In this document: piece after piece, positions 21,001-31,162 of the stretch | Layout of the letters: each line of letters opens with the position of its first letter | Position numbering within the stretch: position 1 is the stretch's first letter | Assembly: GCA_963920705.1 (NCBI GenBank) | Contig: OY987240.1 | Span: 4,883,426 to 4,947,425, forward strand | DNA length: 64,000 nucleotides | Direction: 5' to 3' | Source: Odiellus spinosus | Lineage: Eukaryota; Arthropoda; Arachnida; Opiliones; Phalangiidae | Program-made: the position numbers and the translations under genes | Notes under the pieces: generated by a model | What the model was told of the DNA's origin: nothing | The model's input: only the letters and a program-made list of their open reading frames with translations | The model's database searches: none

Positions 21001-21267
21001 TATTTTACGTTTTAAATTGATTTCTAATTTAAATTTGTTTAAATTCTTTAAACTAGTGGATAAGGCGAATTTAAACGATAAGGAGTCGATAAAAGTTATA
21101 AAAAATTACTTGTTGTTAGATTGCATTCTCCCTTTAAATACAACTTTCATATATCTCATGGATATTAGTTGGATCCAAATGTTAGAGATTTTTTTTCTCA
21201 GCACCTGCTAGCTTTGAACCATTGTCCTCCAAAAACGTAAAAGCTACAGATGTCCCATTAGCAAAGG

Positions 21268-21825
21268 GGTCATTCCACGTCAGTTCAGTCACTGATGTCA
21301 CCAAGAGTCAACCAATCTTAATGAAATTTTAACCACTTTAATTCGTGGTTAAATGAGCGGCAAATCTGAAATTTTAGCCCAAAATATTAAGCGGTTCCGA
21401 AACTAGAGCATTTTGTATATACCCCATGTTTTCAGGGTTTTGCCTGGGCGATATTCGTACCCCTAAGCGTTATGTCGAATATCTTTTTTTCGGATAAAGC
21501 TTATCTAATGAAATTTTCCAATTTAGAGAATTTCTATGAGCTGATTTCAAAAATGTTAACGAAAATTATCTATCTTTAACGGTTTTTCCAATATACCGAT
21601 TCTTTTGCAAAAAAATATTTAACGGGGGGTCAACTTTCGAGCGTAATACTGAAAAAGGGCCAACTTCGATTTTCAATTTCGTTGCATTTTCAGATCTCTC
21701 CCAGCCTTAGCTTTCTTTCTATCTTCGATTTGTTCATGGTATTTTGGTTTTAAGGGCAAAAAATTAAAAAAAAAAAAAAAATTGAAAAAAGCACATTTAA
21801 AAAAAAAAAATTATTCTAATATTTT
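21268..21825 (+). repeat. Left long terminal inverted repeat of the nested transposon
   Basis: Reads as the complement of 24695-25245 with only isolated differences, for example near 21400 ('aagcggttcc' against 'aatcggttcc' on the other side). It ends in an A-rich tract just before the gene's stop codon. Confidence 0.88.
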
Positions 21826-21833
21826 CCATTTTA

Positions 21834-24498
21834 TTATGAAGACAATACTTTGGCTTCAAATATTGCCTCTACATTGTCGATACATACTTTGGGCATTATT
21901 AGCTTGTAAGCCGTTTTTCGTGAAGAAGACATAGCTAAATTTTCCTTTGTTGGTGCCGGTAAAATGCACAAAATGCAATTTAAAGGAACGAAACATTCAT
22001 CTCTTTGCGGCGGCCAATGAAGTTCTCCTTTAACTTTATCGAGCTTCATGAACCTCAGAAGGAAATCATGCTGTTCTCTAATGGCTTCCACTACTAAAGC
22101 GACGTACCAAACTTTGTCATACTCAGCAGCCACGTAATCGCCCACCGAAATTGCGTCAAATGAAAGTTTATACTGGTTTTGTTTAGCTTCCTCTAGAGTG
22201 GCGACTTTAACAGTTGTACCAAAAGGATCAGACGATAATCTGTACATGTTAAGTTCACATTGCGATGTTGGGATAAATTTATGATGGCTTCGAGTGCCAG
22301 CAACTGTGCGAGCCTTGGAGAGACGTTCTTCAAGAGTTGTTACATGAGATTTAACAACATCTTTCGAAATGTACAAAAATTTAATTCCAAAAATGTTTTT
22401 GTCTGACCATTCGTAGAATTGCAAAGGTGTTAAAATCTGATTTTCTTCCGTACTTTGCAAAGAAGCCCGAGAAACCAATCGCTTAGCAGTTCCGCCAATG
22501 CCATCGCAAGGACTCTTGCCATGTGATGTTGCGAAAAAGTTCCACTCTGCAGTTAAACCGAAGTCCATTTTGTGGGAGCATAAATTGAATAGATTTTTGC
22601 AGTTTTTATATTGCGAGGCTGCCCCGTCGCTAAAATAATGCAGATGTGTGACGCGTGGAAAAATTTCTTTGATGTATGAAATCACCGATTTAATGAAGCA
22701 ATGGACGGTTTCGGCACTGTGCTCCATTTCATCGCTGACAACGCAACAACTATGGCATATCATTTCATCTTCATTCTTGGAATAGATAACAAAAGGGTGA
22801 AGTGTACATTGGGTGTTCTCCCAATGAAAACCTTGTACAGCATCCTGCACAATGAAGGAATAGTTTTCTGCGAAGTCGAGAAGTACTATGGCGTGGTTCA
22901 GTACAAGATTGTCTTTGAGTTCTCTTAAATACGCCGCTTGAGCTTTTGCTACAAAATGGTGTTGTAGGGCTTTGCCCATCTTATTGGTGAGCTTTGAAAC
23001 GAACTCAGAAACAGTTTCACGAATGGCAAGCAGCTTTGTTTGACCCTCTATGCGAGCCCACTGTTTATAAGAAACGTTATCTTCTTGGTCGATTTCCATT
23101 TGATCAAATAAGGAGTTCAAATAATTTTTAAATTTATTTTCGGAAGGACAATACTCGCATCGTTGGATCATGCATGTTCGATTATCTGTAGAGCATACAA
23201 ATTCAAGCATGAGTGATTTATAATCAGTTTTTAATGGGAGGGCCAATGACATCAGTTTCAAGTTTTGGTGAATCTCGCACACACAGACATTGTGCATGCT
23301 ATTGGATGTTACAGGTATGCACCATTTAGGTCGTAAAGAACAAAATTTGGAGAAGCCGACTTTTACATTAGGATTTTCTTCCTTAAACTGCAAATAAACT
23401 TCTTTGATATTTGAGAGTATAAGTCGCTTTTGTTTATGTGATTTTTCACCATTTATGCTGACGGATACATATTCCTTTTTCCTGGGCACATCCTTGTTAC
23501 TTCATCGTTTTGGAAAAAAGTGATTACGGTATCCACAGTTTCTTGTGGCAAAGTTTTTCCTCTGGTTTTTTCGATTTCTGGCAGGATACTCACTTCCTTC
23601 CTTAGCTTCTTCGACAGCAAGGCCAAATATTTTGAAACACCAAATTCCTCACAAGTCCGTTTAATTGTCCATGATTTTGGAAGTATTGTTAAAAGTTTGC
23701 ACTTTTCTTGTTTTGATGAATTTGCCACATTTTTCTTCAAATCAGAAATTAACTCCTCTTCGTAGCTATCTTGACACAACACCTCTGTTGGAATATGTAA
23801 TGCTTTAATTACTTTGGTTTTTAACACATCCACTGTCTCGGATATCTTTCTCTTTGCGTAAGTAGCACGTTGATGAGTGTTAATGGCGTGCAGATTCATT
23901 GGTGATGATCCAAGATCCTTTAAACTCTTATTAAGAAAATATAATTCATGTTCTTCCAATAAAGGTTCCTGTGATGATGAGGGAGTTTCTTGTTGAGGTG
24001 TACATGATAAAGATGACTCGTTACTTGTAGTATTACCAGCCTCAATTTGTCGGGCTTGCAATCTCTTCAGACAGTTTCGACATATCTTTTGACCTGGAGC
24101 TAAGAGCTTTTCACAAAAAGGTTGAAACTGGTGGGCTTGTTCAATGGAGAGAAAAATTACATGACCTGCACGAAAATTTGTAATTAGCTAGGTAAAGGAA
24201 ATAATTTTTATATCTAGAACTCACTATTGACGGCTCTTTTGTGTATGTCAAATGGATCGCAGCATTTTCGTTGATAAAAGGCATATTTGGTGATTAGAAT
24301 CGCGAAGTGGTGGTCACATATATTGAACAAAGTTCCATCGGCAATAGGACCAGCTCGAGCTATTATTAAGGACTGCGTTTCATCCCCAAAGATACTTAGT
24401 TTTGTTATACCCTTGGTTTTACAATGGGTTTCTTTATGGCAATCTTCTTGGCGGAATTCACCAACGGAACAGTTCTCTAACACGTTTTCTTCTTCCAT
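21834..24498 (-). CDS. Spliced DDE-type transposase of the nested transposon (one slip)
   Basis: Exon 1 starts at ATG 24496-24498 and ends at 24225; a 59-bp GT-AG intron (24224-24166, donor GTGAGT, acceptor TGCAG) joins it in phase to exon 2, which runs to TAA-type stop at 21834. About 868 codons. A Cys/His-rich N-terminus ('FNICDHHFAI', 'GQKICRNC') could bind DNA. The core shows 'LLDFAENYSF', 'HYFSDGAASQYKN' and 'SHGKSPCDGIGG', three acidic blocks spaced as in a DDE/DDD enzyme. At the T5 run 23476-23480 the frame slips: the pieces 24165-23453 and 23489-21834 overlap in neighbouring frames, and one extra base there would join them. Proteins of this kind are common as unnamed repeats in arthropod genomes. 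The superfamily remains uncertain. Confidence 0.75.
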
Positions 24499-24694
24499 AC
24501 TAATAACGTTTTACCATGAATTTATTCATGTAACCCATGAATTTACCACCCTACTATAACCCTATGCTGCACTGTAGAGGTAGATTGAGTTAGGCTTAAA
24601 ATTAAAATTAGGCTATCTGTATCTTAAAAACTTCAAATATAAATCGCGAGACACTGCGCGAGACACGGTATCTATATTTTCTAAAATGGGAAAT

Positions 24695-25245
24695 ATTAGA
24701 ATTAATTTTTTTTTTTAAATGTGTTTTTTTCAAATTTTTTTTTTTTTAATTTTTTTCCCTTAAAACCAAAATACCACGAACAAATCGAAGATAGAAAGAA
24801 AGCTAAGGCTGGGAGAGATCTGAAAATGCAACGAAATTGAAAATCGAAGTTGGCCCTTTTTCAGTATTACGCTCGAAAGTTGACCCCCCGTTAAATATTT
24901 TTTTGCAAAAGAATCGGTATATTGGAAAAACCGTTAAAGATAGATAATTTTCGTTAACATTTTTGAAATCAGCTCATAGAAATGCTCTAAATTGGAAAAT
25001 TTCATTAGATAAGCTTTATCCGAAAAAAAGATATTCGACATAACGCTTAGGGGTACGAATATCGCCCAGGCAAAACCCTGAAAACATGGGGTATATACAA
25101 AATGCTCTAGTTTCGGAACCGATTAATATTTTGGGCTAAAATTTCAGATTTGCCGCTCATTTAACCACGAATTAAAGTGGTTAAAATTTCATTAAGATTG
25201 GTTGACTCTTGGTGACATCAGTGACTGAACTGACGTGGAATGACC
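24695..25245 (-). repeat. Right long terminal inverted repeat of the nested transposon
   Basis: Mirror of the left repeat; ends GGAATGACC at 25245, followed by the CAAAGG duplication. It lies directly upstream of the transposase gene and should carry its promoter. Confidence 0.88.
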
Positions 25246-25359
25246 CAAAGGCAAGGGCAATCTTCAGTATAATACATGCAAAAGGGGCTCTATAATAGTT
25301 TCCAGGGGAACAACTATTTTCCTAAGCCCCCAGAGATGAGACCTTGACACCCCACACCC

Positions 25360-25396
25360 TATATAAAGTGGAAAATCTGTTTGGTATTGGTCACTT
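25360..25396 (+). promoter_or_regulatory. TATA box and initiator of the AlkB gene
   Basis: TATATAAAG at 25360-25368 is followed by TCACTT at 25391-25396, which resembles the arthropod initiator; its A is 33 bp after the first T of the TATA box, the standard distance. The predicted first exon then runs to a donor at 25467. Confidence 0.55.
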
Positions 25397-25464
25397 ATTG
25401 ATCTGATCGTATCCAGTGTTTCCAACTTCTTCAATCCTTTTAGAACTTCGTTAAATTTTCTAAA

Positions 25465-27496
25465 ATGTAAGTAGTTTTGGTTCCGTATGCTACATATATA
25501 ATTATTTCTTGTGTCATTAATTATATTTCATTATTTTAGGAATATTCAAATAGGCAATATGTGGGTGACGGCCTACATTGGTGAAATGAACCAAACTTCC
25601 ACGCTCGTTTGGAAAACAACAAGATTTGATGACTTGCATCATTTTCCGGCCGGGCCAAATCCTAACCACCTTGGATAGACGTTTCTCCCAGTAAAAATAG
25701 AGGGTGGTACAACCGCGACGGTATCGTTTTGTGTAAACAATTCAAACGTGGAGCCAACAACCATAAGTAATAACCAAAATTTTCCTTTTAATAGAAATAA
25801 TTTTGAGAAATTATAATAAGTTTGCATATAAAATGGATTTTAACATATTGCCAATTATAATTTATTTTAAATTTTAATAATTTAACCAGCACGGGAGCTA
25901 TGGGCTCAAATAAAACCCACCACCGTCAACCATGAAGTACCAACAGGAGAGCCCCCTGAAGCTCTAGTTGAAGAGGTCACCATCTTCAAGGCGCCTGCAC
26001 AGGGCACTAATGAGTCTATGCGTGGTCGGGCGACCAATTTGAAAAGAAATCGGGGGAGCAGCGGCAGAGGTCGGGGGACGAGCGCCAGAGGGAGAAGCAT
26101 AGGGAGCAAGTATTCAAGAGGTCGGGGGAGCTCATCAAGCACCTCCATATCGAGAGGTATCGAGGCTGCCACCCCTGGGCAGGCCCATTTACCTGGTAAA
26201 TATTGTAACTTATTTAAATTTATAGGGATAGTGATTTAATTTGGCTAGTTTATATTCAATTGCAGAGCGAAAGTTATTTAGACAATTTTCATTTTAGTTT
26301 TGATTTTGGCTTAGTGAAAATTACTCATTTACTTAATTTAGACTTGCCTTAAAGGGATAATTAAGACGAGGAACATAGGATTTTTAATCGATTATAATAG
26401 TCTTTGAAGTTTAAATTAGTTGAGATAAAAGCATTAAATGAATTCGCCTTAATGGTTTTGCTTGCAGGGAGCGGGTTGTTACAGTAATGTACTATTACAA
26501 TGATAGGAAGCACTTTAAATAATAAACACGACTTGAATTGAATTATTGGTCTCTAGTTTTTTATTCACGCTAGATAGGTAAGTGTAATAAATTAGCTAAT
26601 GATGCAATCGTCAATCTTAAACAAGGATTTTAGTTCTTGCTCCAGGGTCGAAAGTCTTTATATATATAACATACCATGTTAAAGTGAGAACGAAGTCAGA
26701 CAAAAGAGGTTTAAATTGGTTCCTTATATCGTTAACATAGGTCTTTTTTATAATACGATTAGGAACGTTAAAATATTAAAAGGTATCTCGTTTATTTTTA
26801 TATTCTATTCTGTCGTACTTCTGTCTTTATAATATAATTTGCTAATTACACTGCTTATATTTATATCTTTTAGGATCTCACGTAATCACTGTTGGTCTCC
26901 AAAGATTAAAGGGAGGGGCTCAAGTCGAGCTATACAAAGATTTCGTATCGCACATAAACGTAGAAGACCTTGTGATGGAATTTCAAGATAAATTTGAAAA
27001 AAATGATAATGTTCCTCGCAAGGTCTTCTACGTTTGTGACAACCCCAAATACCGGAAATTCTCTTATGGGAAAACTACGAATAAATCGTTGTTCGAGTGG
27101 CCGAGGTCACTTTTGATGTTAAAAAAACTGGTGGAGAAAAAGACAAATTTTTTATTCAATGCAGCCGTTTGCAATTATTACGTGGATGGCAACGACTCTG
27201 TTGGTTGGCACGCTGATGATGAAAAAGGAGTTCATGCAGTGATTGCTTCCTTGTCTTTCGGGGCAACGAGGAATTTTGAAATGAAACCAAATGGGTGCCA
27301 AGTTGCACAAAAGTCAGTTGACCTGACACATGGATCCTTGCTTTTGATGAAAGGGACCTGCCAGCAAACCTGGCAACATCGCGTACCAAGAGCGGCAGAT
27401 CCCTTTCACACAAAATCAAGGATAAACATAACTTTCCGTTATATGGGGGATATTGATCAAATTAATGTTCAGAATATACCATATAACGGAGAGTAA
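25465..27496 (+). CDS. AlkB-family 2OG-Fe(II) dioxygenase with RGG-rich N-terminus (ALKBH2/3-like), four coding exons, one in-frame TAG
   Basis: Exons: to 25466, 25540-25766, 25890-26195 and 26874-27496; introns are GT-AG (25467-25539, 25767-25889, 26196-26873) and all phases agree. The start codon is itself split: AT before the first intron, G after. TAG at 25676-25678 (codon 47) interrupts the frame, which is open on both sides to a total of about 385 codons. Exon 3 is rich in Arg-Gly ('RGRATNLKRNRGSSGRGRG'), like RGG nucleic-acid binding tails. Exon 4 carries the enzyme: iron ligands in 'GWHADD' (about 291 and 293) and 'WQHRVPR' (His about 347), and the 2OG-binding Arg pair in 'RINITFR'. 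The family removes alkyl groups from DNA or RNA bases. Restart at the ATG at 26018 would give a shorter protein with RGG and catalytic parts. It sits next to the right arm of the giant transposon, so it is probably cargo. Confidence 0.8.
25767..25889 (+). other. Intron 2 of the AlkB gene
   Basis: Donor GTAATA, acceptor 'tttaaccag'. Splicing it joins the N-terminal piece and the RGG-rich piece in the same frame, which supports the exon model. A 73-bp intron 1 (25467-25539) and a 678-bp intron 3 (26196-26873, acceptor 'tatcttttag') behave likewise. Confidence 0.65.
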
Positions 27497-27639
27497 TGTC
27501 AGGTCAATTGACTTTCATTTCAAAATTTCTCCAAGCCTTGATCTTCAGGTAGAAATCTAGTGGACTCCTTTTTTTTCATCAGCTCGCCGAAAACAGAGGC
27601 GTTGTCATTTATGTATAATTGCAAACGTATAAATTCAAT

Positions 27640-27812
27640 TGTCTCTTCCTAAATTTAATTGTCTCTTAATAAATTTAATTGTCTTTTTCTTAATTGTCTC
27701 TTTTAATTGTCTAATTCTTAACTTAATTGTCTCTTCTTAACCTAATTGTCTCTTCTCAACCTAATTGTCCGTAATTTATCTTAATTGTCTTTTTAACCGT
27801 CACTTTAATTTG
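27640..27812 (+). repeat. Minisatellite with 'ttaattgtctctt' units
   Basis: About ten imperfect units of 12-16 bp; a shorter inverse counterpart is in the left arm near 2880-2990. The two arms thus differ in copy number. Confidence 0.75.
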
Positions 27813-27997
27813 TCTACCGTAATGACCAGAAACTAACTACCATTTTAACCAATAAAATCTAAAAATAAAAAGCGCTTTGAGATTTTTTTCTTATATCCCG
27901 ATTTTTCCCGATATTGTATGCCTGGCAATATAAAAAATTGAGTGACACGAGCTCGTTTTTTTTTAATTTAAAGAACTCTCTTCATATTGGAGTTTAA

Positions 27998-28207
27998 TAA
28001 TTTATCTATATATATCTATATATATATCTATATATATCTATATATATCTATATATATCTATATATATCTATATATATCTATATATATCTATATATATATA
28101 TATATCTATATATATCTATATATATCTATATATATATATCTATTTATATCTATATATATATATCTATATATATATATATCTATATATAGTTTATTTATAC
28201 TATATAC

Positions 28208-28244
<37 letters not shown>

Positions 28245-28250
28245 TTTATA
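27998..28250 (+). repeat. TATATC/TA microsatellite
   Basis: About 250 bp of 'tatatatc' and 'ta' units. It lies where the left arm has only a short TA run (2522-2537). The open frame that crosses it is an artefact of the repeat. Confidence 0.95.
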
Positions 28251-28289
28251 CATTTTGTCAAAAAAACTAGTTTTTTCTTAATTTTTTAT

Positions 28290-29300
28290 GTACCCCCCTG
28301 ATATTTATATAGTATATAATATGTCAAAAAAAACTAGTTTTTTCTTAATTTTCATAATTTTATTTCCTTATGAAGGAAAGACATGTTTTTAACGAGACCT
28401 ATCTCATCCGAAAGAGGAGTTTAATTAGAATAATTGAGAATTATTTAAAAAACTTTGACCGTTTTTGAGCCGAGTTATATGGCTTTTTATGTACCCCCCC
28501 CCCCTGATATTTATATAGTATATAATATGTCAAAAAAAACTAGTTTTTTCTTAATTTTCATAATTTTATTTCCTTATGAAGAAAAGACATGTTTTTAACG
28601 AGACCTATCTCATTCGAAAGAGGAGTTTAATTAGAATAATTGAGAATTATTTAAAAAACTTTGACCGTTTTTGAGCCGAGTTATATGGCTTTTTATGTAC
28701 CCCCCTGATATTTATATGGTATATAATATGTGAGAAAACTAGTTTTTTCTTAATTTTCATAATTTTATTTCCTTTTGAAGGAAAGACATGTTTTTAACGA
28801 GACCTATCTCATTCGAAAGAGGAGTTTAATTAGAATAATTGAGAATTATTTAAAAAACTTTGACCGTTTTTGAGCCGAGTTATATGGCTTTTTATGTACC
28901 CCCTGTTATTTATATTATATACAATATGTGAGAAAACTAGTTTTTTCCTAATTTTCATAATTTTATTTCCTTATGAAGGAAAGACATGTTTTTAACGAGA
29001 CCTATCTCATTCGAAAGAGGAGTTTAATTAGAATAATTTAGAATTATTTAAAAAACTTTGACCGTTTTTGAGCCGAGTTATATGGCTTTTTATGTACCCC
29101 CCTGATATTTATATGGTATATAATATGTGAGAAAACTAGTTTTTTCCTAATTTTCATAATTTTATTTCCTAATGAAGGAAAGACATGTTTTTAACGAGAC
29201 CTATCTCATTCGAAAGAGGAGTTTAATTAGAATAATTGAGAATTATTTAAAAAACTTTGACCGTTTTTGAGCCGAGTTATATGGCTTTTTATGCACCCCC
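28290..29300 (-). repeat. Five tandem ~199-bp units in the right arm
   Basis: 'gagccgagttatatggctttttatg' type junctions end units at about 28490, 28690, 28890, 29095 and 29295. They are the same family as the seven units in the left arm, and some junctions show variable runs of C (4 to 10). Confidence 0.9.
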
Positions 29301-29959
29301 TTGAGAAATATACAGTATATGTGAAAAAGCCAGTTTGAATTTTGACGCTTTATTCGTCATCAAGGCGCCGTCTATTGTGAGGCGATTACGTAAAATTTTG
29401 CCAATTTTAGTTTAAATGCTTTTTTCTACAAATATTTTTGTAGTTAAAATATTAAAAATAATGAATATTATCATAAATGATTTCAGTTACCCCTAATTTT
29501 AACGTTTTTACCGTAAAATTCGTCGAAAACTAAATCTTGATAGGTAGGTCTGAAAATGGTTTTAGGCAATATCTCGAGTCGCGAGTCTGGCAGAATCTGG
29601 GAAATTTTTTGGGCTGATTCCTCTGGCCAAATGGACGACCGATTCTGCCAAATTGACGACGATGATTGACGGTGGTCAGATTGACGGTGGTCTCAATAGT
29701 ATAGTAGAAGTTTCAGAAACAGAAATTATTTTCAGAAACTAAATCCCTTGTGTTATGTGCAGTAGAATATATCGTGCCATTCTAGTGAATTTCATTCCAT
29801 TTCATGAAGGACAAGTCTGGCCCCAAAAAGTATATTTGATTTTTATTGACGGTATATAAAGGACTAGACCCGATTCTAACCAGCCATCTTAAGTTCAAGG
29901 TAAGTTTGGATATTGAGAAAACCTTAGACTCAATGTTTAAACTCATAAATTCATCGCGA

Positions 29960-30727
29960 ACTCCATTGAAGCGGGTTATTAAATCTTACACAGATGTCTA
30001 ACTTCTTCAACAAGACCTTGATACGCTGTATACTTGGCCACCCATAACGGTATGTTCTTTAACTGTAAGAAATCCTACCATTTTAAAATAACCTCCAAGG
30101 TTTCGAACGCCAATTCACTCTCCCCTTATTTTCTAAATGGCTCTCGTCTAACGCGTATAGTTCACCATCGTGATCTTGGTATTATAGTCTCATCCCATCT
30201 ATCCTCTTCCAAACACTGTGCCACTATCGCGTCTAGATTGAGTGGTATTGTCAGTGCCCTTAACAGAAGTTTTTCCCTCTTGGATCCGTCCTCCCTTACT
30301 ATCTTATATAATGCCTACGTGCGGGCCATTTTAGAATACTGTTCCCCAATTTGGCGACCCCACTTTGCTAAGGACATCTCTATGTTAGAACTGATTCAAC
30401 GCTGTGCTACCAAGATTTCTCCATCGTTGAGAGGCAGGCCCCGTCAGGAAAGATTCCATTCCCTTAGCTGGCCCACCCAGTCCACGAGATGGGACATGGT
30501 GGCTTTAACTCTACTATATAACATCCTGGCTGATCCCTCCCAACATTAATTCACTCCCAGTACAGGAGTCACCCGCGGCCACTCACGCAAACTGTTTATT
30601 AAACGACCAAGATTAAATGTAGTAAAGAATTCATTCTTTTTTTCGAGTTACCCCCTTTTGGAATTCACTACCCTCCAACGTGGTTAACTCTCCCTCTATT
30701 AAGTCTTTAAACTTAAACTCAAACAAC
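29960..30727 (+). pseudogene. 3' end of a non-LTR (LINE, Jockey/I-like) reverse transcriptase gene
   Basis: The frame 30034-30549 shows the C-terminal thumb region: 'HHRDLGIIVSSHLSSSKH', then 'LYNAYVRAILEYCSPIWRP', typical of the segment after the RT fingers and palm in Jockey/I-type elements. Upstream codons for a 'DLDTLYTW' block lie in another frame, and downstream 'RVTPFWNSLPSNVV' follows after stops at about 30625, so the copy is 5'-truncated and decayed. A palindromic element has inserted in its 3' part at 30728. Confidence 0.75.
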
Positions 30728-31154
30728 GGTAGGATTGCACTTTATCTAACTAACCCAACAAACACTTTTTTCCGACTAATTAGACCATGGGGAGTTCAGA
30801 AAAAATAGTTAAAAAAATATTGGCCCGCCGCAAATATTTTGAATTTTTTTTTGAAAATTTGAAATTCCCATGCTAAAATCCCATAGAATGCACCATAGGT
30901 TGGGTTAGGTTAGGTTAGGTTAGATAAAGTGCTATCCTACAACCTAACCTAACCTAACCTAACCCAACCTAACCTAACCCAACCTATGGTGCATTCTATG
31001 GGATTTTAGCATGGGAATTTCAAATTTTCAAAAAAAAATTAAAAATATTTGCGGCGGGCCAATATTTTTTTAACTATTTTTTTTGAACTCCCCATGGTCT
31101 AATTAGTCGGAAAAAAGTGTTTGTTGGGTTAGTTAGATAAAGTGCAATCCTACC
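30728..31154. mobile_element. 427-bp palindromic MITE with telomere-like repeats at its centre
   Basis: Ends GGTAGGATTGC and its complement; the arms pair nearly perfectly for about 200 bp. A perfect 8-bp target duplication CAAACAAC flanks it (30720-30727; 31155-31162), so it moved as a unit. At the centre, TTAGG-type repeats (about 30902-30930) face CCTAA-type repeats (about 30947-30985) head to head around a short spacer. TTAGG is the arthropod telomere motif. The element thus spreads telomere-like sequence inside the genome. Confidence 0.88.
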
Positions 31155-31162
31155 CAAACAAC

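Larger units (their letters stand above)
15571..21261. other. 5.7-kb interior of the giant element with no recognisable gene
   Basis: Open frames here are short and AT-rich and I recognise none, including a 152-codon minus frame at 19902-20360 that is a by-product of a hairpin. Three hairpin elements are listed separately. The tract may hold untranslated or regulatory parts of the element, or older decayed insertions. An unusual second cargo gene with many short exons cannot be excluded by eye. Confidence 0.4.
21268..25245. mobile_element. Autonomous DNA transposon nested in the giant element
   Basis: Long inverted repeats of about 550 bp (21268-about 21825 and about 24695-25245) start GGTCATTCCACGT and are almost identical. 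A perfect 6-bp duplication CAAAGG flanks them (21262-21267; 25246-25251). The interior holds one spliced minus-strand gene with DDE-like motifs. I cannot place the superfamily with confidence: a 6-bp target duplication and this transposase type do not match hAT, Tc1/mariner, PIF or piggyBac. Other sequences in the window with 'gggtcattcca' ends (37.4-38.1, 40.1-41.4 and 51.6 kb) look related at their tips. Confidence 0.88.
762..29663. mobile_element. Giant Foldback-like Mutator (MULE-type) DNA transposon with nested insertions
   Basis: Two inverted arms of about 2.4 kb face each other across 24 kb and end together at 762 and 29663. Between them lie, on the minus strand, a PHD-USP-MULE transposase-Ulp1 coding region and, on the plus strand, a spliced AlkB gene. 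A BEL/Pao retrotransposon (9072-15168) and another DNA transposon (21268-25245) are later insertions; without them the element is about 19 kb. Long arms made of tandem subrepeats are typical of Foldback elements, whose NOF protein belongs to the Mutator-like group, so the structure and the DDE motifs agree. I found no clear 8-11 bp target duplication, so the exact outer ends are not proven. The combination of cargo is, to my knowledge, unusual. Confidence 0.75.
27303..29663 (-). repeat. Right terminal inverted arm of the giant element
   Basis: It starts inside AlkB exon 4 and contains the end of that gene, a minisatellite, a TATATC microsatellite, five tandem ~199-bp units and a unique outer part of about 370 bp ending at 29663. 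It is the complement of 762-3208 apart from indels. The outer part contains 'ggcgccgtctattgtgagg', mirrored at about 1045-1065. Confidence 0.88.

Noticed and set aside
22701-22928. Plus-strand open frame inside the nested transposase
   Set aside because: It is the antisense shadow of the DDE-type gene, as are the frames at 23520-23765 and 24287-24559.
27156-27419. Minus-strand frame opposite AlkB
   Set aside because: It is the antisense of the catalytic exon.
27987-28301. 104-codon open frame of Ile/Tyr repeats
   Set aside because: It is a translation of the TATATC microsatellite.
762-29663. A Maverick/Polinton or viral genome
   Set aside because: No protein-primed polymerase, capsid, packaging ATPase or retroviral-type integrase gene belongs to the element; its DDE core is MULE-type.
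30900-30990. A true chromosome end or ancient telomere fusion
   Set aside because: The tract lies inside a palindromic element with an 8-bp target duplication, so transposition explains it better.
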